Below are positions 35,101-42,711 of a stretch of 64,000 bases of DNA, piece by piece. The number at the start of each line of letters is the position of its first letter. Positions within the stretch are counted from its first letter, which is position 1. This DNA is from Rhodoblastus sphagnicola (GTDB lineage Bacteria > Pseudomonadota > Alphaproteobacteria > Rhizobiales > Beijerinckiaceae): NCBI RefSeq assembly GCF_002937075.1, contig NZ_NHSJ01000018.1, positions 1 through 64,000 on the forward strand, in the 5' to 3' direction. Below the pieces are notes generated by a model. It saw only the letters and a program-made list of their open reading frames with translations, did not search any database and had not been told where the DNA came from. Position numbers and translations under genes: made by a program.

Positions 35101-35288
35101 AGGCGCTGGAGCGCGAACAGGCGCGCATCGCCCAACAGCGCGAGCAGGACCGGCAGCGCAAAGCCGAGGTCGAGCGGCAGCGCAAGGAAGACGAACAGCG
35201 CAGGCAGGCGGAGCGCGCGCAAAAACTTCAGCAGCCGGCGCCGCAACCCACCCCGCCCGCGCCCGCCGAACCGGCGCCCGCGCGGTAG
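32163..35288 (+). CDS. AsmA family envelope protein
   Basis: AsmA-type proteins are anchored in the inner membrane and extend into the periplasm as a beta-groove bridge for lipid transfer and outer-membrane homeostasis. The 1041-residue product starts with one membrane segment (YLGIGLILVLTALLGAP). It then has the diagnostic block ATGAEARLDGPIDFRVLPTP followed by FSARNISLKGPLGTLKAEKA, then long repetitive beta-rich sequence. The C-terminus is a charged coiled coil rich in Arg, Gln and Glu, ending in a proline/alanine tail. The ATG 5 bp after the helicase stop was chosen because it gives a clean anchor. Confidence 0.88.
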   Translation: MRDVLTYLGIGLILVLTALLGAPYVVDFDAHRARFAEEISRATGAEARLDGPIDFRVLPTPYFSARNISLKGPLGTLKAEKAEFELSLPALLQGLLTFTSAELTHFALEVNADLLRRPGASAHFENLTLHDGRISVFHAQKPLLTLEHVDLAGRISNLDGPYDGRGTFRAQGRTIGYSLSSDVFNGDRLPLKLKLNDDLGHLSLDGALDLSGAPSFAGKAVAEGALAKAGWRAEGDVAARPEIVKLDKATLHLGEGPEGAKFAGSAEYGVASGAVSVNGSTPLLAGPWGDVFAGAVLRAVERPAPTALRLQIDAASWRGDWTGVKLARDAGGPLKISAEGAGGSRLDLAAALDAKNVWRGSSEVSTGDYATFAASAGAPVLPFRQVAAGGTFSVSQGTLALSNGHIALDRAKFTGDLAWTAPSKEARGKLTAKLAGTALDPATAPDFFATLGLESDLDLTVDAQTIGKADGRLNLRLLRENGLAHLEQFEAKNLAGADVSASGEWQDSPLHAFVAPKGEARVKANDLADLAALLARLAPGDATRLLASRARLLSPANFVARADGGYAFEGQAAATKFSVALDDKSGIALDISAPEAFDLLTQLGAPSVLSPQKLGPGQISLKTQGGARRDITGKATLGKINGALNGTLPRAGALEGTFSLSGDPANLIGGPTGVGKIEGRIETRDSQILLRKIVGERGDARFSGALTLSAQGVSGELDIDKFSAPAFLALTLGDLAPAKRDEIWPSLSFAPVMIDPPRVKLTIHAAEVAPFGGPAKFDLSLAPNALSVAKIEAPAFGGVLRGGFDLRRQAGQATLSGEMFGDGVALKNPAFSAKVGGRLKFAGSGASMAALVSALSGTGSAKITDLTVAGAAPDAPDQVLAAQAANEASFSARDTSRDLDQALAKGDLRVGDGETPLRLGKGELNATRDSVTFSYDLKDLSFALTSALPGRRAELTWSGPWSAPERKLDASGFVNAAAMKALEREQARIAQQREQDRQRKAEVERQRKEDEQRRQAERAQKLQQPAPQPTPPAPAEPAPAR

Positions 35289-35335
35289 AGCATTTTCAAG
35301 CGAAGCGGACACCGGTTCGCGTTAAGAAAATGCGT
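35286..35335. repeat. short palindromic intergenic repeat (GCATTTTC family)
   Basis: GCATTTTCAAGCGAAG and a downstream GCGTTAAGAAAATGC form inverted arms around an ACCGG centre. A related piece (TTCGCTTGAAAACGCTCTAG) ends at 45437, and the GCATGATC...GATCATGC element near 63714 has the same layout. These are typical alphaproteobacterial intergenic repeats. Confidence 0.5.
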
Positions 35336-35341
35336 TAAAAC

Positions 35342-35395
35342 AAGACTCTGGATCTCTTTCATGTTTCTAAGAAACATGAAAGAGATCCAGTCTTA
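35342..35395. repeat. long near-perfect hairpin
   Basis: Arms of about 24 bp (GGATCTCTTTCATGTTTC and its complement, extended by AAGACT/AGTCTT) are separated by 4 bp; the only flaw is an extra CT in the left arm. It lies between the asmA-like and mxaD-like genes. It may terminate transcription in both directions or be part of a non-autonomous element. Confidence 0.7.
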
Positions 35396-35471
35396 GAAAT
35401 GCCATAGCCCGCTTTCCGCGCGGCGCCGCCTCTGACATGATCCTCTCCAATCATAAGCAAGGGAGGAATGC

Positions 35472-36011
35472 ATGCGTGCTTTGGCTTTGGCTGCGGCCGT
35501 TGTGGCGATGGCGTCGGGAGCGGCGACGGCCCACGGACCGACGCGCCAGAAACTCGTCGAGAGCGTGGAGATCGACAAGCCCGTGGAAAAAGTCTGGGCT
35601 GTGATCGGGAATTTCGACGCGCTGTCGAAATGGCATCCCGTGATCGCGTCCAGCGTCGCCGACAAGGGCAATGACATCGGCTCGACACGGCATCTGGTGC
35701 TGAAGGCGCCGGGCGATCCAAGTTTCGACGAGGTGCTCGACAAGTATGACGCGGGCGCCCACAGCTACAAATACGAGATTCCCAAGGTCGATCCCAAAGT
35801 TCTGCCGGTGAACAATTACACCTCGACGCTCAGCGTATCCGACAATGGCAAGGGCGGTTCGACGGTGGAATGGAAGGGGGCGTTCTATCGCGGCTACATG
35901 CTCAACGATCCGCCGGAAGACCTCAACGACGAAAACTCGGTGAAGGCGGTGCGCGGGGTTTATCGCGCCGGGCTGGACAATTTGAAGAAGGTGGTCGAAA
36001 CGGCGCCGTGA
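35472..36011 (+). CDS. MxaD-like SRPBCC family exported protein
   Basis: The 179-residue protein has a signal peptide (MRALALAAAVVAMASGAATA) and a single START/SRPBCC domain. KLVESVEIDKPVEKVWAVIG, FDALSKWHPVI and VEWKGAFYRGYMLNDPPEDL closely follow the MxaD pattern. MxaD is a periplasmic accessory of methanol dehydrogenase thought to aid the enzyme-cytochrome interaction. No mxaF, xoxF or cytochrome cL gene lies in the window, so a direct role in methanol oxidation is inferred from similarity only. A YVTN beta-propeller gene follows, a pairing I associate with methylotrophs. Confidence 0.75.
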   Translation: MRALALAAAVVAMASGAATAHGPTRQKLVESVEIDKPVEKVWAVIGNFDALSKWHPVIASSVADKGNDIGSTRHLVLKAPGDPSFDEVLDKYDAGAHSYKYEIPKVDPKVLPVNNYTSTLSVSDNGKGGSTVEWKGAFYRGYMLNDPPEDLNDENSVKAVRGVYRAGLDNLKKVVETAP

Positions 36012-36017
36012 TGGGGC

Positions 36018-36135
36018 CGCCCTCGCCCTTCGAGACGGCGCTTTCGCGCCTCCTCAGGGTGAGGGCTACTCTTTGGTTTTCGGCATTCGCCCTCACCCTG
36101 AGGAGCCCGCGCCAGCGGGCGTCTCGAAGGGCGAT
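36018..36135. repeat. REP-type inverted pair (CTTCGAGACGG family)
   Basis: CCTCGCCCTTCGAGACGGCG...CCTCCTCAGGGTGAGGG and its inverted partner face each other over about 118 bp. This is the same family as at 29502, 53934 and 61157. The right arm ends at the start codon of the following gene. Confidence 0.75.
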
Positions 36136-37096
36136 GGCGGCCCACGGGGCTATCCTTGGCGCGCTCTGTGGCGGGTTGCTCGTTGCTGCCTCCGCTTGCG
36201 CCGAACCGCTCGCCTACATCACCGCTCAGGGCGCCGACGCGATTGCGGTCGTCGATCTGGCTTTGGCGCGCGTGGTCGAGACGGTGAAGGTCGGCAAAAA
36301 GCCCGCCGGGGTCGCCGTCGCGCCCGGCGGCTTGCGCATTTACGCCACCAATCCCGAAGGCCATTCCTTTTCCGTGATCGAACGCGACGCGCAAGGCGGG
36401 CATCGCGTGGTGGCGGAGGTTTTGGCCGGCGCCGGCCCGCTCGGACTCGCGCTCGACCCGGCGGGCGAAAGGATTTTCGTGGCCGATTGGTATGGCGATC
36501 AGGTCCATGTGTTCGACGCCAAGACGCTGAAGCAGACCGGCGCCATAACAGTCGGCCAGTCGCCGGCGGGCATGGCGAGCGACCCACAGGGCAAATTTCT
36601 CTATGTCGCCAATCGCGAAAGCGATTCGGTCTGCGTGGTCGATCTCGCCACGCTCAAGACCGTCGCCACCCTTGCCGTCGGCAAGGCGCCGTTTGGCGTG
36701 ACCTACGACGCCAACGGCCCGCGCGTGCTGGTCGCCAATGTGCAATCGGGCGATGTCTCGGTGATCGATCCGACGGCGCGGCGCGAGACGCGGCGGCTGA
36801 AGGCGCGCAGCTTTCCCTATTCGGTCGCCGTGACGCGCGACGGCGGAAAGATTTTCGTCACCAACCAGCACGACGACAGCGTGACCGTGTTCGACGGCGC
36901 GACCTATGCGGAGTTGAAAACGATCGACGCCTGCGGCTATCCCGAGGGCGCGCGGGCCGCGCCGGACGGCGACATTTATGTCGCCTGCTGGATGGACGAT
37001 GTGCTCGCGCGAATCGACGCGCGCACGCTTGCGGTCACGGCGAAAATTCCCGTGGCGGCCAGCCCGCGCGCGTTCGGCGCGTTCATCGCGCCTTAG
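36134..37096 (+). CDS. YVTN-type seven-bladed beta-propeller protein, exported
   Basis: The 320-residue product has a signal-like N-terminus (MAAHGAILGALCGGLLVAAS) and then repeating propeller blades of the YncE/YVTN type, for example AYITAQGADAIAVVDLAL, IFVADWYGDQVHVFDAKTL, YVANRESDSVCVVDLATLK and IFVTNQHDDSVTVFDGAT. Such proteins are periplasmic and often bind partners or redox proteins, but no cofactor site is evident. The most likely ATG (36134) lies at the very edge of a REP repeat, so the repeat may have replaced the native upstream region. It follows the mxaD-like gene at 122 bp. Confidence 0.8.
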   Translation: MAAHGAILGALCGGLLVAASACAEPLAYITAQGADAIAVVDLALARVVETVKVGKKPAGVAVAPGGLRIYATNPEGHSFSVIERDAQGGHRVVAEVLAGAGPLGLALDPAGERIFVADWYGDQVHVFDAKTLKQTGAITVGQSPAGMASDPQGKFLYVANRESDSVCVVDLATLKTVATLAVGKAPFGVTYDANGPRVLVANVQSGDVSVIDPTARRETRRLKARSFPYSVAVTRDGGKIFVTNQHDDSVTVFDGATYAELKTIDACGYPEGARAAPDGDIYVACWMDDVLARIDARTLAVTAKIPVAASPRAFGAFIAP

Positions 37097-37157
37097 GCGA
37101 GGCGGCGAAATAACTGAATCAACGTCTTCGCGACTCTGGCCCCGAACGGTTGTCTGC

Positions 37158-37306
37158 CTTCTCCCCTTGCGGGAGAAGGTGGATCGCCGCCGCCAGGCGG
37201 CGAGACGGATGAGGGGGCGCCCATCACCGGCCAACATCTTGTAATTTTGAGACGAACCCCTCATCCGGCCCCTTCGGGGCCACCTTCTCCCGCAAGGGGA
37301 GAAGGA
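37158..37306. repeat. inverted intergenic repeat (CTTCTCCCCTTGCGGGAGAAGG family)
   Basis: Two inverted copies of a unit with a CTTCTCCC-TTGC-GGGAGAAGG hairpin and a GATGAGGGG end face each other between convergent genes. The same pair recurs at 41468-41611. The remainder of the 37097-37393 gap holds nothing else. Confidence 0.75.
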
Positions 37307-37393
37307 AGACGCCCCGGAGAGCCGTGGCCCCTTCGAGCAAAGATTGTGGCGTATGAACTGGCGCGTTTATTTCGTAGCGTCGCCTTAATCGCC

Positions 37394-38335
37394 TCACCCG
37401 TTCGGCAAGCTCCGCGCCAAAGCCTCCAGCACGGCCATGCGGACAGCCACGCCCATTTCGACCTGTTCGCGAATCAGGCTCTGGTCGCCGTCGGCGACCG
37501 AGGAATCGATCTCCACGCCGCGATTCATCGGGCCGGGGTGCATCACCAGCGCATCCGGCCTGGCATAGGCGAGCTTTTCGGCGTCCAGCCCGAAGAAGTG
37601 GAAATATTCGCGGGTGGACGGGATGAAGGCGCCGGACATGCGCTCGCGTTGCAGGCGCAGCATCATCACAATGTCCGCGTCGCGCAAACCCTCGCGCATG
37701 GTGGTGAAAACCTCGACGCCGAGATTGGCGATGCCGGTCGGCATCAGGGTGGACGGCCCGACCACGCGCACGCGGGCGCCGAGCGCCGACAGCAGGATGA
37801 TGTTGGAGCGGGCGACGCGCGAATGCAGCACGTCGCCGCAGATCGCCACGTTCAGATTCTCGATGCGGCCCTTGTTGCGGCGGATGGTGAGGGCGTCGAG
37901 CAGGGCTTGCGTGGGATGCTCATGCGCCCCGTCGCCGGCGTTGACCACGGAGCAATCGACCTTGCGCGCCAGCAGATGCGCCGCGCCGGCCTGGGCATGG
38001 CGCACCACGATAATGTCGGGGTGCATGGCGTTGAGCGTCATCGCCGTGTCGATCAGGGTTTCGCCCTTGTTCACGGAAGAGGTCGCCACCGACATGTTCA
38101 TCACATCGGCGCCCAGGCGCTTGCCCGCCAGTTCGAACGAGCTTTGCGTGCGGGTCGAATTCTCGAAGAACAGGTTGATCAGCGTGCGGCCCTTCAAGAC
38201 CGACTTGCGCTTCTCCACCTGCCGCGACACCGCGACCGCCTCCTCCGCCAGATCGAGCAGATGGAGGATTTCGAGCCGGTTGAGGCCCTCGATGCCGAGA
38301 AGGTGACGTTGCGAAAATGTGGTGGCCGGACTCAT
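37394..38335 (-). CDS. pyrB: aspartate carbamoyltransferase catalytic subunit
   Basis: PyrB condenses carbamoyl phosphate with aspartate in the second step of pyrimidine synthesis. From ATG 38335 ([20 protein letters not shown]) the protein has 313 residues. The carbamoyl-phosphate loop [15 protein letters not shown], the [12 protein letters not shown] block, [13 protein letters not shown] and the C-terminal [11 protein letters not shown] are all present. An upstream extension of the frame was rejected since it lacks family similarity. In many relatives pyrC follows pyrB directly; here the gene stands alone and runs into an intergenic repeat. Confidence 0.97.
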   Translation of the reverse strand: MSPATTFSQRHLLGIEGLNRLEILHLLDLAEEAVAVSRQVEKRKSVLKGRTLINLFFENSTRTQSSFELAGKRLGADVMNMSVATSSVNKGETLIDTAMTLNAMHPDIIVVRHAQAGAAHLLARKVDCSVVNAGDGAHEHPTQALLDALTIRRNKGRIENLNVAICGDVLHSRVARSNIILLSALGARVRVVGPSTLMPTGIANLGVEVFTTMREGLRDADIVMMLRLQRERMSGAFIPSTREYFHFFGLDAEKLAYARPDALVMHPGPMNRGVEIDSSVADGDQSLIREQVEMGVAVRMAVLEALARSLPNG

Positions 38336-38517
38336 GAGGCTAGGGTGTAGTGGAGAGGCGGAAACTGCGCAAGCGCGGCGGGGCCGCAACGCAAAGCGCA
38401 CGACAGGCCTGAGCAAATTTTGGGCTAGGGGTTAATGCCCATTTGACAGTTCCGCGGCTCTCCCCCATGTTCCGCCGCTGTTCACGCCGCGCAAAAACCC
38501 CGAAAACCGGAACACAC

Positions 38518-41445
38518 ATGGACGTCGTCATCGTCGAATCGCCGGCCAAGGCCAAGACGATCAACAAATATCTCGGCAACAATTTCGAGGTCGTCGCCTC
38601 GTTCGGCCATGTCCGCGACCTGCCGGCCAAGGACGGCTCGGTCGATCCCGACAACGATTTCAAGATGCTGTGGGAGACCGACGCCAAGGCGTCAAAACGC
38701 CTGTCCGACATAGCCGCGCTGGTGAAAAACGCCGACCGCGTCGTGCTCGCAACCGATCCGGATCGCGAGGGCGAGGCCATTTCCTGGCACGTGCTGGAGA
38801 TTCTGCGCAACAAGAAGGTTTTGAAGGACAAGGTCGTCCAGCGGGTGGTGTTCAACGCCATCACCAAGGATTCGATCCTCGAAGCGATGAAGCATCCGCG
38901 CGAGATCGACGCGGCCCTGGTTGACGCCTATCTCGCCCGCCGCGCGCTGGATTATCTGGTCGGCTTCAATCTGTCCCCGGTGTTGTGGCGAAAACTTCCG
39001 GGCGCGAAAAGCGCGGGCCGCGTGCAATCCGTCGCCCTGCGCCTCGTCTGCGACCGCGAGCTGGAAATCGAGAAATTCGTCGCGCGCGAATATTGGTCGC
39101 TGATCGCCCATCTGCGCACGGCGCAGGACGCGCCGTTCATCGCGCGTCTGGTCGGCGCCGATGGCAAGAAGATCGCCCGGCTCGACATTGGCGCGGGCGC
39201 GGAGGCCGAGGCCTTCAAGGCCGCGCTGGAGACGGCGTCGTTCACGGTGAAATCGGTCGAGGCCAAGCCGGCCCGGCGCAATCCGTCCGCGCCGTTCACC
39301 ACCTCCACCTTGCAGCAGGAGGCGTCGCGCAAGCTCGGCATGGCCCCGGAATCGACCATGCGGACGGCGCAAAAGCTTTATGAGGGCATCGATATCGGCG
39401 GCGAGACCGTCGGCCTCATCACTTACATGCGAACGGACGGCGTCGATGTCGCGCCGGAAGCCGTCATCTCCGCGCGCAGCGTGATCGCCAAGGAATTCGG
39501 CGACCGTTACGTTCCGGAAGCTCCGCGCAAATATACGGTCAAGGCCAAGAACGCGCAGGAGGCCCATGAGGCGATCCGCCCGACCGACCTGTCGCGCCTG
39601 CCCAAGCATGTCGCGCATCATTTGCAGCCCGATCAGGCCAAGCTCTACGAGTTGATCTGGACGCGCATGATCGCCAGCCAGATGGAATCGGCGCAACTCG
39701 AACGCACCACCGTCGATATCGAGGGCATAGTCCGAAGCGGAAGCGAGGGCGTCGCGGCCAAGAATCCTGGCGAGCGCACGTTGGATTTGCGCGCCACCGG
39801 GCAGGTGGTGCGGTTCGACGGATTTCTAAAACTTTATCAGGAAGGCAAGGACGACGAGGACGACGAGGAGTCCGGCCGCCTGCCGCCAATGAACCAGGGC
39901 GAGGTCTGCGCCAGGGACAAGATCGACGCCACCCAGCATTTCACCGAGCCGCCGCCGCGCTATACCGAGGCGACCCTGGTCAAGCGCATGGAAGAACTCA
40001 GCATCGGCCGCCCCTCGACCTATGCCTCGACGCTGGCCGTGTTGCGCGAGCGCGATTACGTGCGCCTCGAAAAGAAGCGGCTGATCGCCGAGGACAAGGG
40101 CCGGCTGGTCACGGCTTTCCTGGAAGGCTTCTTCGGCCGCTATGTCGGCTATGACTTCACCGCCGATCTCGAAGGCCAGCTCGACCGTATTTCCAACGCG
40201 GAAGCCGACTGGAAGCAGGTTTTACGCGACTTCTGGGGCGATTTTTCCATCGCCATCGGCGGCGCGATGGAGCTTCGCACCACCGAGATTCTGGATAACC
40301 TCAACGATCTGCTGGGACCGCACATCTTTCCGGCCAAGGAGGACGGCGGCAATCCGCGCGGCTGTCCCGCCTGCGCCGCCGGGCAATTGTCGCTGAAACT
40401 GGGCAAGTTCGGCGCCTTCATCGGCTGCTCCAACTATCCCGAATGCAAGTTCACCCGCACCCTGTCGGATCGCGGCGAGCAGGCCGAGGGTTCGCGCCCC
40501 GGCGTGACCGTTTTGGGCGAGAACCCGGAGACCGGCGTGGAGATCACTCTGCGCGCCGGCCGGTTCGGCGCCTATATCCAGGAAGGCGAACCCGCGAGCA
40601 AGGAGGACAAGCCGAAGCGCTCCTCCCTGCCCGCGACTTTGAAAGCCGATGACGTCACGCTGGAAAAGGCGCTGGCGCTGCTGTCGCTGCCGCGCGAGGT
40701 GGCGAGGCATCCCGAGAGCGGCGAGCCGATTCTCGCCGGCATCGGCCGCTACGGCTCCTATGTCCAGCACAAGAAGACCTACGCCAATCTGGCCAAGGAC
40801 GAGGATATCCTGGAGATCGGCGGCAATCGCGCCATCGACCTGATCATGACCAAGGAAGCCGGCGGCGGACGCGGCGGTTCCGGCGGCGGCGAGATGAAGT
40901 CGTTTGGCGATCACCCGCAAGGCGGCGCCATTTCGCTCAAGGCCGGCCGGTTCGGGCCATATCTGGCCTGGGGCAAGGTCAACGCCACCCTGCCCAAGGG
41001 GACCGACCTGCAAAGCCTGACGCTGGAAGAGGCGATAAAAATCGTGGACGCCAGGGCGGCCGGCGCGCCCTCCGACGGGCGCGTGCTGGGCGAACATCCT
41101 GATGGCGGCCCGATCGCGGTGCGTCCGGGCCGGTTCGGCGCCTATGTGTCGTGGAACAAGGTCAACGCCACCCTGTCCAAGTCGATGACGCTGGAAACGG
41201 TTTCGCTGGAAGAGGCGATCCGGCTGATCGAGGACCGCATCGCCAGCGGCGGCGCCAAGGCTCCGAAAAAACCGGCGAAAAAAGCGGCGGCCAAAAAGCC
41301 GGCCGCCAAGAAGCCCGCCGCCAAGAAAGCGGCGGACGCGGCGGAGACGGACGCGGACGAAAAGAAGCCCGCGACGAAAAAGGCCGCGGCCAAAAAGCCG
41401 GCGGCGAAGAAAAAGATCGAGGACAGCGACGAAACGCCGTTCTAG
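38518..41445 (+). CDS. topA: DNA topoisomerase I
   Basis: TopA relaxes negatively supercoiled DNA by cutting and rejoining one strand. The 975-residue protein starts with the TOPRIM block MDVVIVESPAKAKTINKYLG and includes DPDREGEAISWH. The active-site tyrosine (about residue 302) lies in LITYMRTDG. A C4 zinc finger follows the core (GCPACAAGQ ... FIGCSNYPECKF), then several topoisomerase C-terminal repeats with GRFGPYLAWGK and GRFGAYVSWNK. The tail is a lysine/alanine-rich, histone-like stretch built from AAKKPAAKK units. Start at 38518 gives the conserved N-terminus. Confidence 0.97.
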   Translation: MDVVIVESPAKAKTINKYLGNNFEVVASFGHVRDLPAKDGSVDPDNDFKMLWETDAKASKRLSDIAALVKNADRVVLATDPDREGEAISWHVLEILRNKKVLKDKVVQRVVFNAITKDSILEAMKHPREIDAALVDAYLARRALDYLVGFNLSPVLWRKLPGAKSAGRVQSVALRLVCDRELEIEKFVAREYWSLIAHLRTAQDAPFIARLVGADGKKIARLDIGAGAEAEAFKAALETASFTVKSVEAKPARRNPSAPFTTSTLQQEASRKLGMAPESTMRTAQKLYEGIDIGGETVGLITYMRTDGVDVAPEAVISARSVIAKEFGDRYVPEAPRKYTVKAKNAQEAHEAIRPTDLSRLPKHVAHHLQPDQAKLYELIWTRMIASQMESAQLERTTVDIEGIVRSGSEGVAAKNPGERTLDLRATGQVVRFDGFLKLYQEGKDDEDDEESGRLPPMNQGEVCARDKIDATQHFTEPPPRYTEATLVKRMEELSIGRPSTYASTLAVLRERDYVRLEKKRLIAEDKGRLVTAFLEGFFGRYVGYDFTADLEGQLDRISNAEADWKQVLRDFWGDFSIAIGGAMELRTTEILDNLNDLLGPHIFPAKEDGGNPRGCPACAAGQLSLKLGKFGAFIGCSNYPECKFTRTLSDRGEQAEGSRPGVTVLGENPETGVEITLRAGRFGAYIQEGEPASKEDKPKRSSLPATLKADDVTLEKALALLSLPREVARHPESGEPILAGIGRYGSYVQHKKTYANLAKDEDILEIGGNRAIDLIMTKEAGGGRGGSGGGEMKSFGDHPQGGAISLKAGRFGPYLAWGKVNATLPKGTDLQSLTLEEAIKIVDARAAGAPSDGRVLGEHPDGGPIAVRPGRFGAYVSWNKVNATLSKSMTLETVSLEEAIRLIEDRIASGGAKAPKKPAKKAAAKKPAAKKPAAKKAADAAETDADEKKPATKKAAAKKPAAKKKIEDSDETPF

Positions 41446-41467
41446 CGTCGCCGAATGCGCCGCTGTT

Positions 41468-41611
41468 CCCTTCTCCCCGTGCGGGAGAAGGCCGCTCGCG
41501 GCGAAGCCGCGAGACGGACGAGGGGTTGTCGGGCCAGGATTCAGACGCGTGTTGCCGCAGGCGCCCCCTCATCCGACGCTTCGCGCCACCTTCTCCCGCA
41601 AGGGGAGACGG
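41468..41611. repeat. inverted intergenic repeat, second copy of the CTTCTCCC family
   Basis: An inverted pair with the same GGGAGAAGG hairpins and GACGAGGGG/CCCCTCATC ends as at 37158-37306, with several substitutions. It fills most of the gap between topA and the hydrolase gene. Confidence 0.7.
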
Positions 41612-41661
41612 AAGGCGTCCACGGCGTCACTTTGTTCATGAAACCCAAAGTGGCCTGACCG

Positions 41662-42711
41662 ATGCAACAAAACGCACCCTCCCACGCCTCGCGCCGCGCG
41701 TTTCTCGCGGGCGCCGCCGCCACGCCCCTGCTCGCCGCCGCGCCCGTCCGCGCCGCATCCGAGACCGCGTCAGAAAAGGAAAAGACGCTCGAACCGCTCG
41801 GCATATGTTTTGAGGGCTGGCCCTACCCCGGCCCGGTCAAGTTCCTGGCGCTCGACCACGGCGAACCCACGCGCATGGCCTATATGGATTTCCCCGCCGC
41901 CGTGGGTTTCGCGAAAAACCGCGCGGTCCTGCTGCTGCACGGCAAGAATTTCGACAGCTCCTATTGGACCGAAACCATCGCCTTTCTGCGCCGCGCCGGC
42001 TTTCGCGTGATCGTTCCCGACCAGATCGGCTTCAACAAGTCTTCCAAGCCGATCCGCACCTATTCCTTCGCCGATCTCGTCGCCAACACGCTGGCGCTGG
42101 CGGATTTTCTGGGCTTGCGGACGTTTGACCTCATCGGCCATTCGACCGGCGGCATGCTCGCCGTTCACCTCGCCGCCAAGCATCCGGCGCGGGTCAACAA
42201 GCTGATCCTGGAAGACCCGATCGGCATGGTCGATTATCGCGACCACATTGCGCCGCAGACGGTCGCGACGCTGGAACAGGCCGAGGCCGCCACGGACGAG
42301 GCCGGCTATCGCGCCTTTGTCGCGCGCTATTTCGTAAAGTTGCCGGCGGCGCGCTACGAGCCCTTCGTCACCGCGCGGCTGCGCCTCGCTCTGTCGGGCG
42401 ACTACCCGCGCTATCTTCGCGTCGTCGCCCTCACCTATCTGATGATCTACAACGAGCCGGCGCGAAGGCTTTTTGCGACGCTCAAGCCCAAAACCCTGCT
42501 GATGGCGGGCGATCAGGACCAATCGACGCCGCTGATCGGCTACGCCACGCCCGACGCCAGGAAGAAAATCCCGCCGCTGTTCCAGGCGGCGCGCGACATG
42601 GCGAAGGCGCATCCCGCGCTGCGCCATGTCGAATTCGCCGGCGTCGGCCATGTGCCGCACCTCGAAGCGCCCGAGGATTTCGAGCGCGAGGTCTTGGCCT
42701 TTCTCAGTTGA
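41662..42711 (+). CDS. alpha/beta hydrolase with Tat signal
   Basis: The 349-residue protein begins with a twin-arginine signal (SRRAFLAGAAATPLLAAAPV), so it is probably exported folded to the periplasm. The hydrolase core has the oxyanion strand LLLHGKNFDSSYW, the nucleophile elbow GHSTGG, a likely acidic residue in LLMAGDQDQSTPL and the catalytic His in FAGVGHVPHLEAPEDF. Substrate cannot be predicted. It ends 8 bp inside the convergent GGDEF-EAL locus, so the two genes share their 3' ends. Confidence 0.85.
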   Translation: MQQNAPSHASRRAFLAGAAATPLLAAAPVRAASETASEKEKTLEPLGICFEGWPYPGPVKFLALDHGEPTRMAYMDFPAAVGFAKNRAVLLLHGKNFDSSYWTETIAFLRRAGFRVIVPDQIGFNKSSKPIRTYSFADLVANTLALADFLGLRTFDLIGHSTGGMLAVHLAAKHPARVNKLILEDPIGMVDYRDHIAPQTVATLEQAEAATDEAGYRAFVARYFVKLPAARYEPFVTARLRLALSGDYPRYLRVVALTYLMIYNEPARRLFATLKPKTLLMAGDQDQSTPLIGYATPDARKKIPPLFQAARDMAKAHPALRHVEFAGVGHVPHLEAPEDFEREVLAFLS

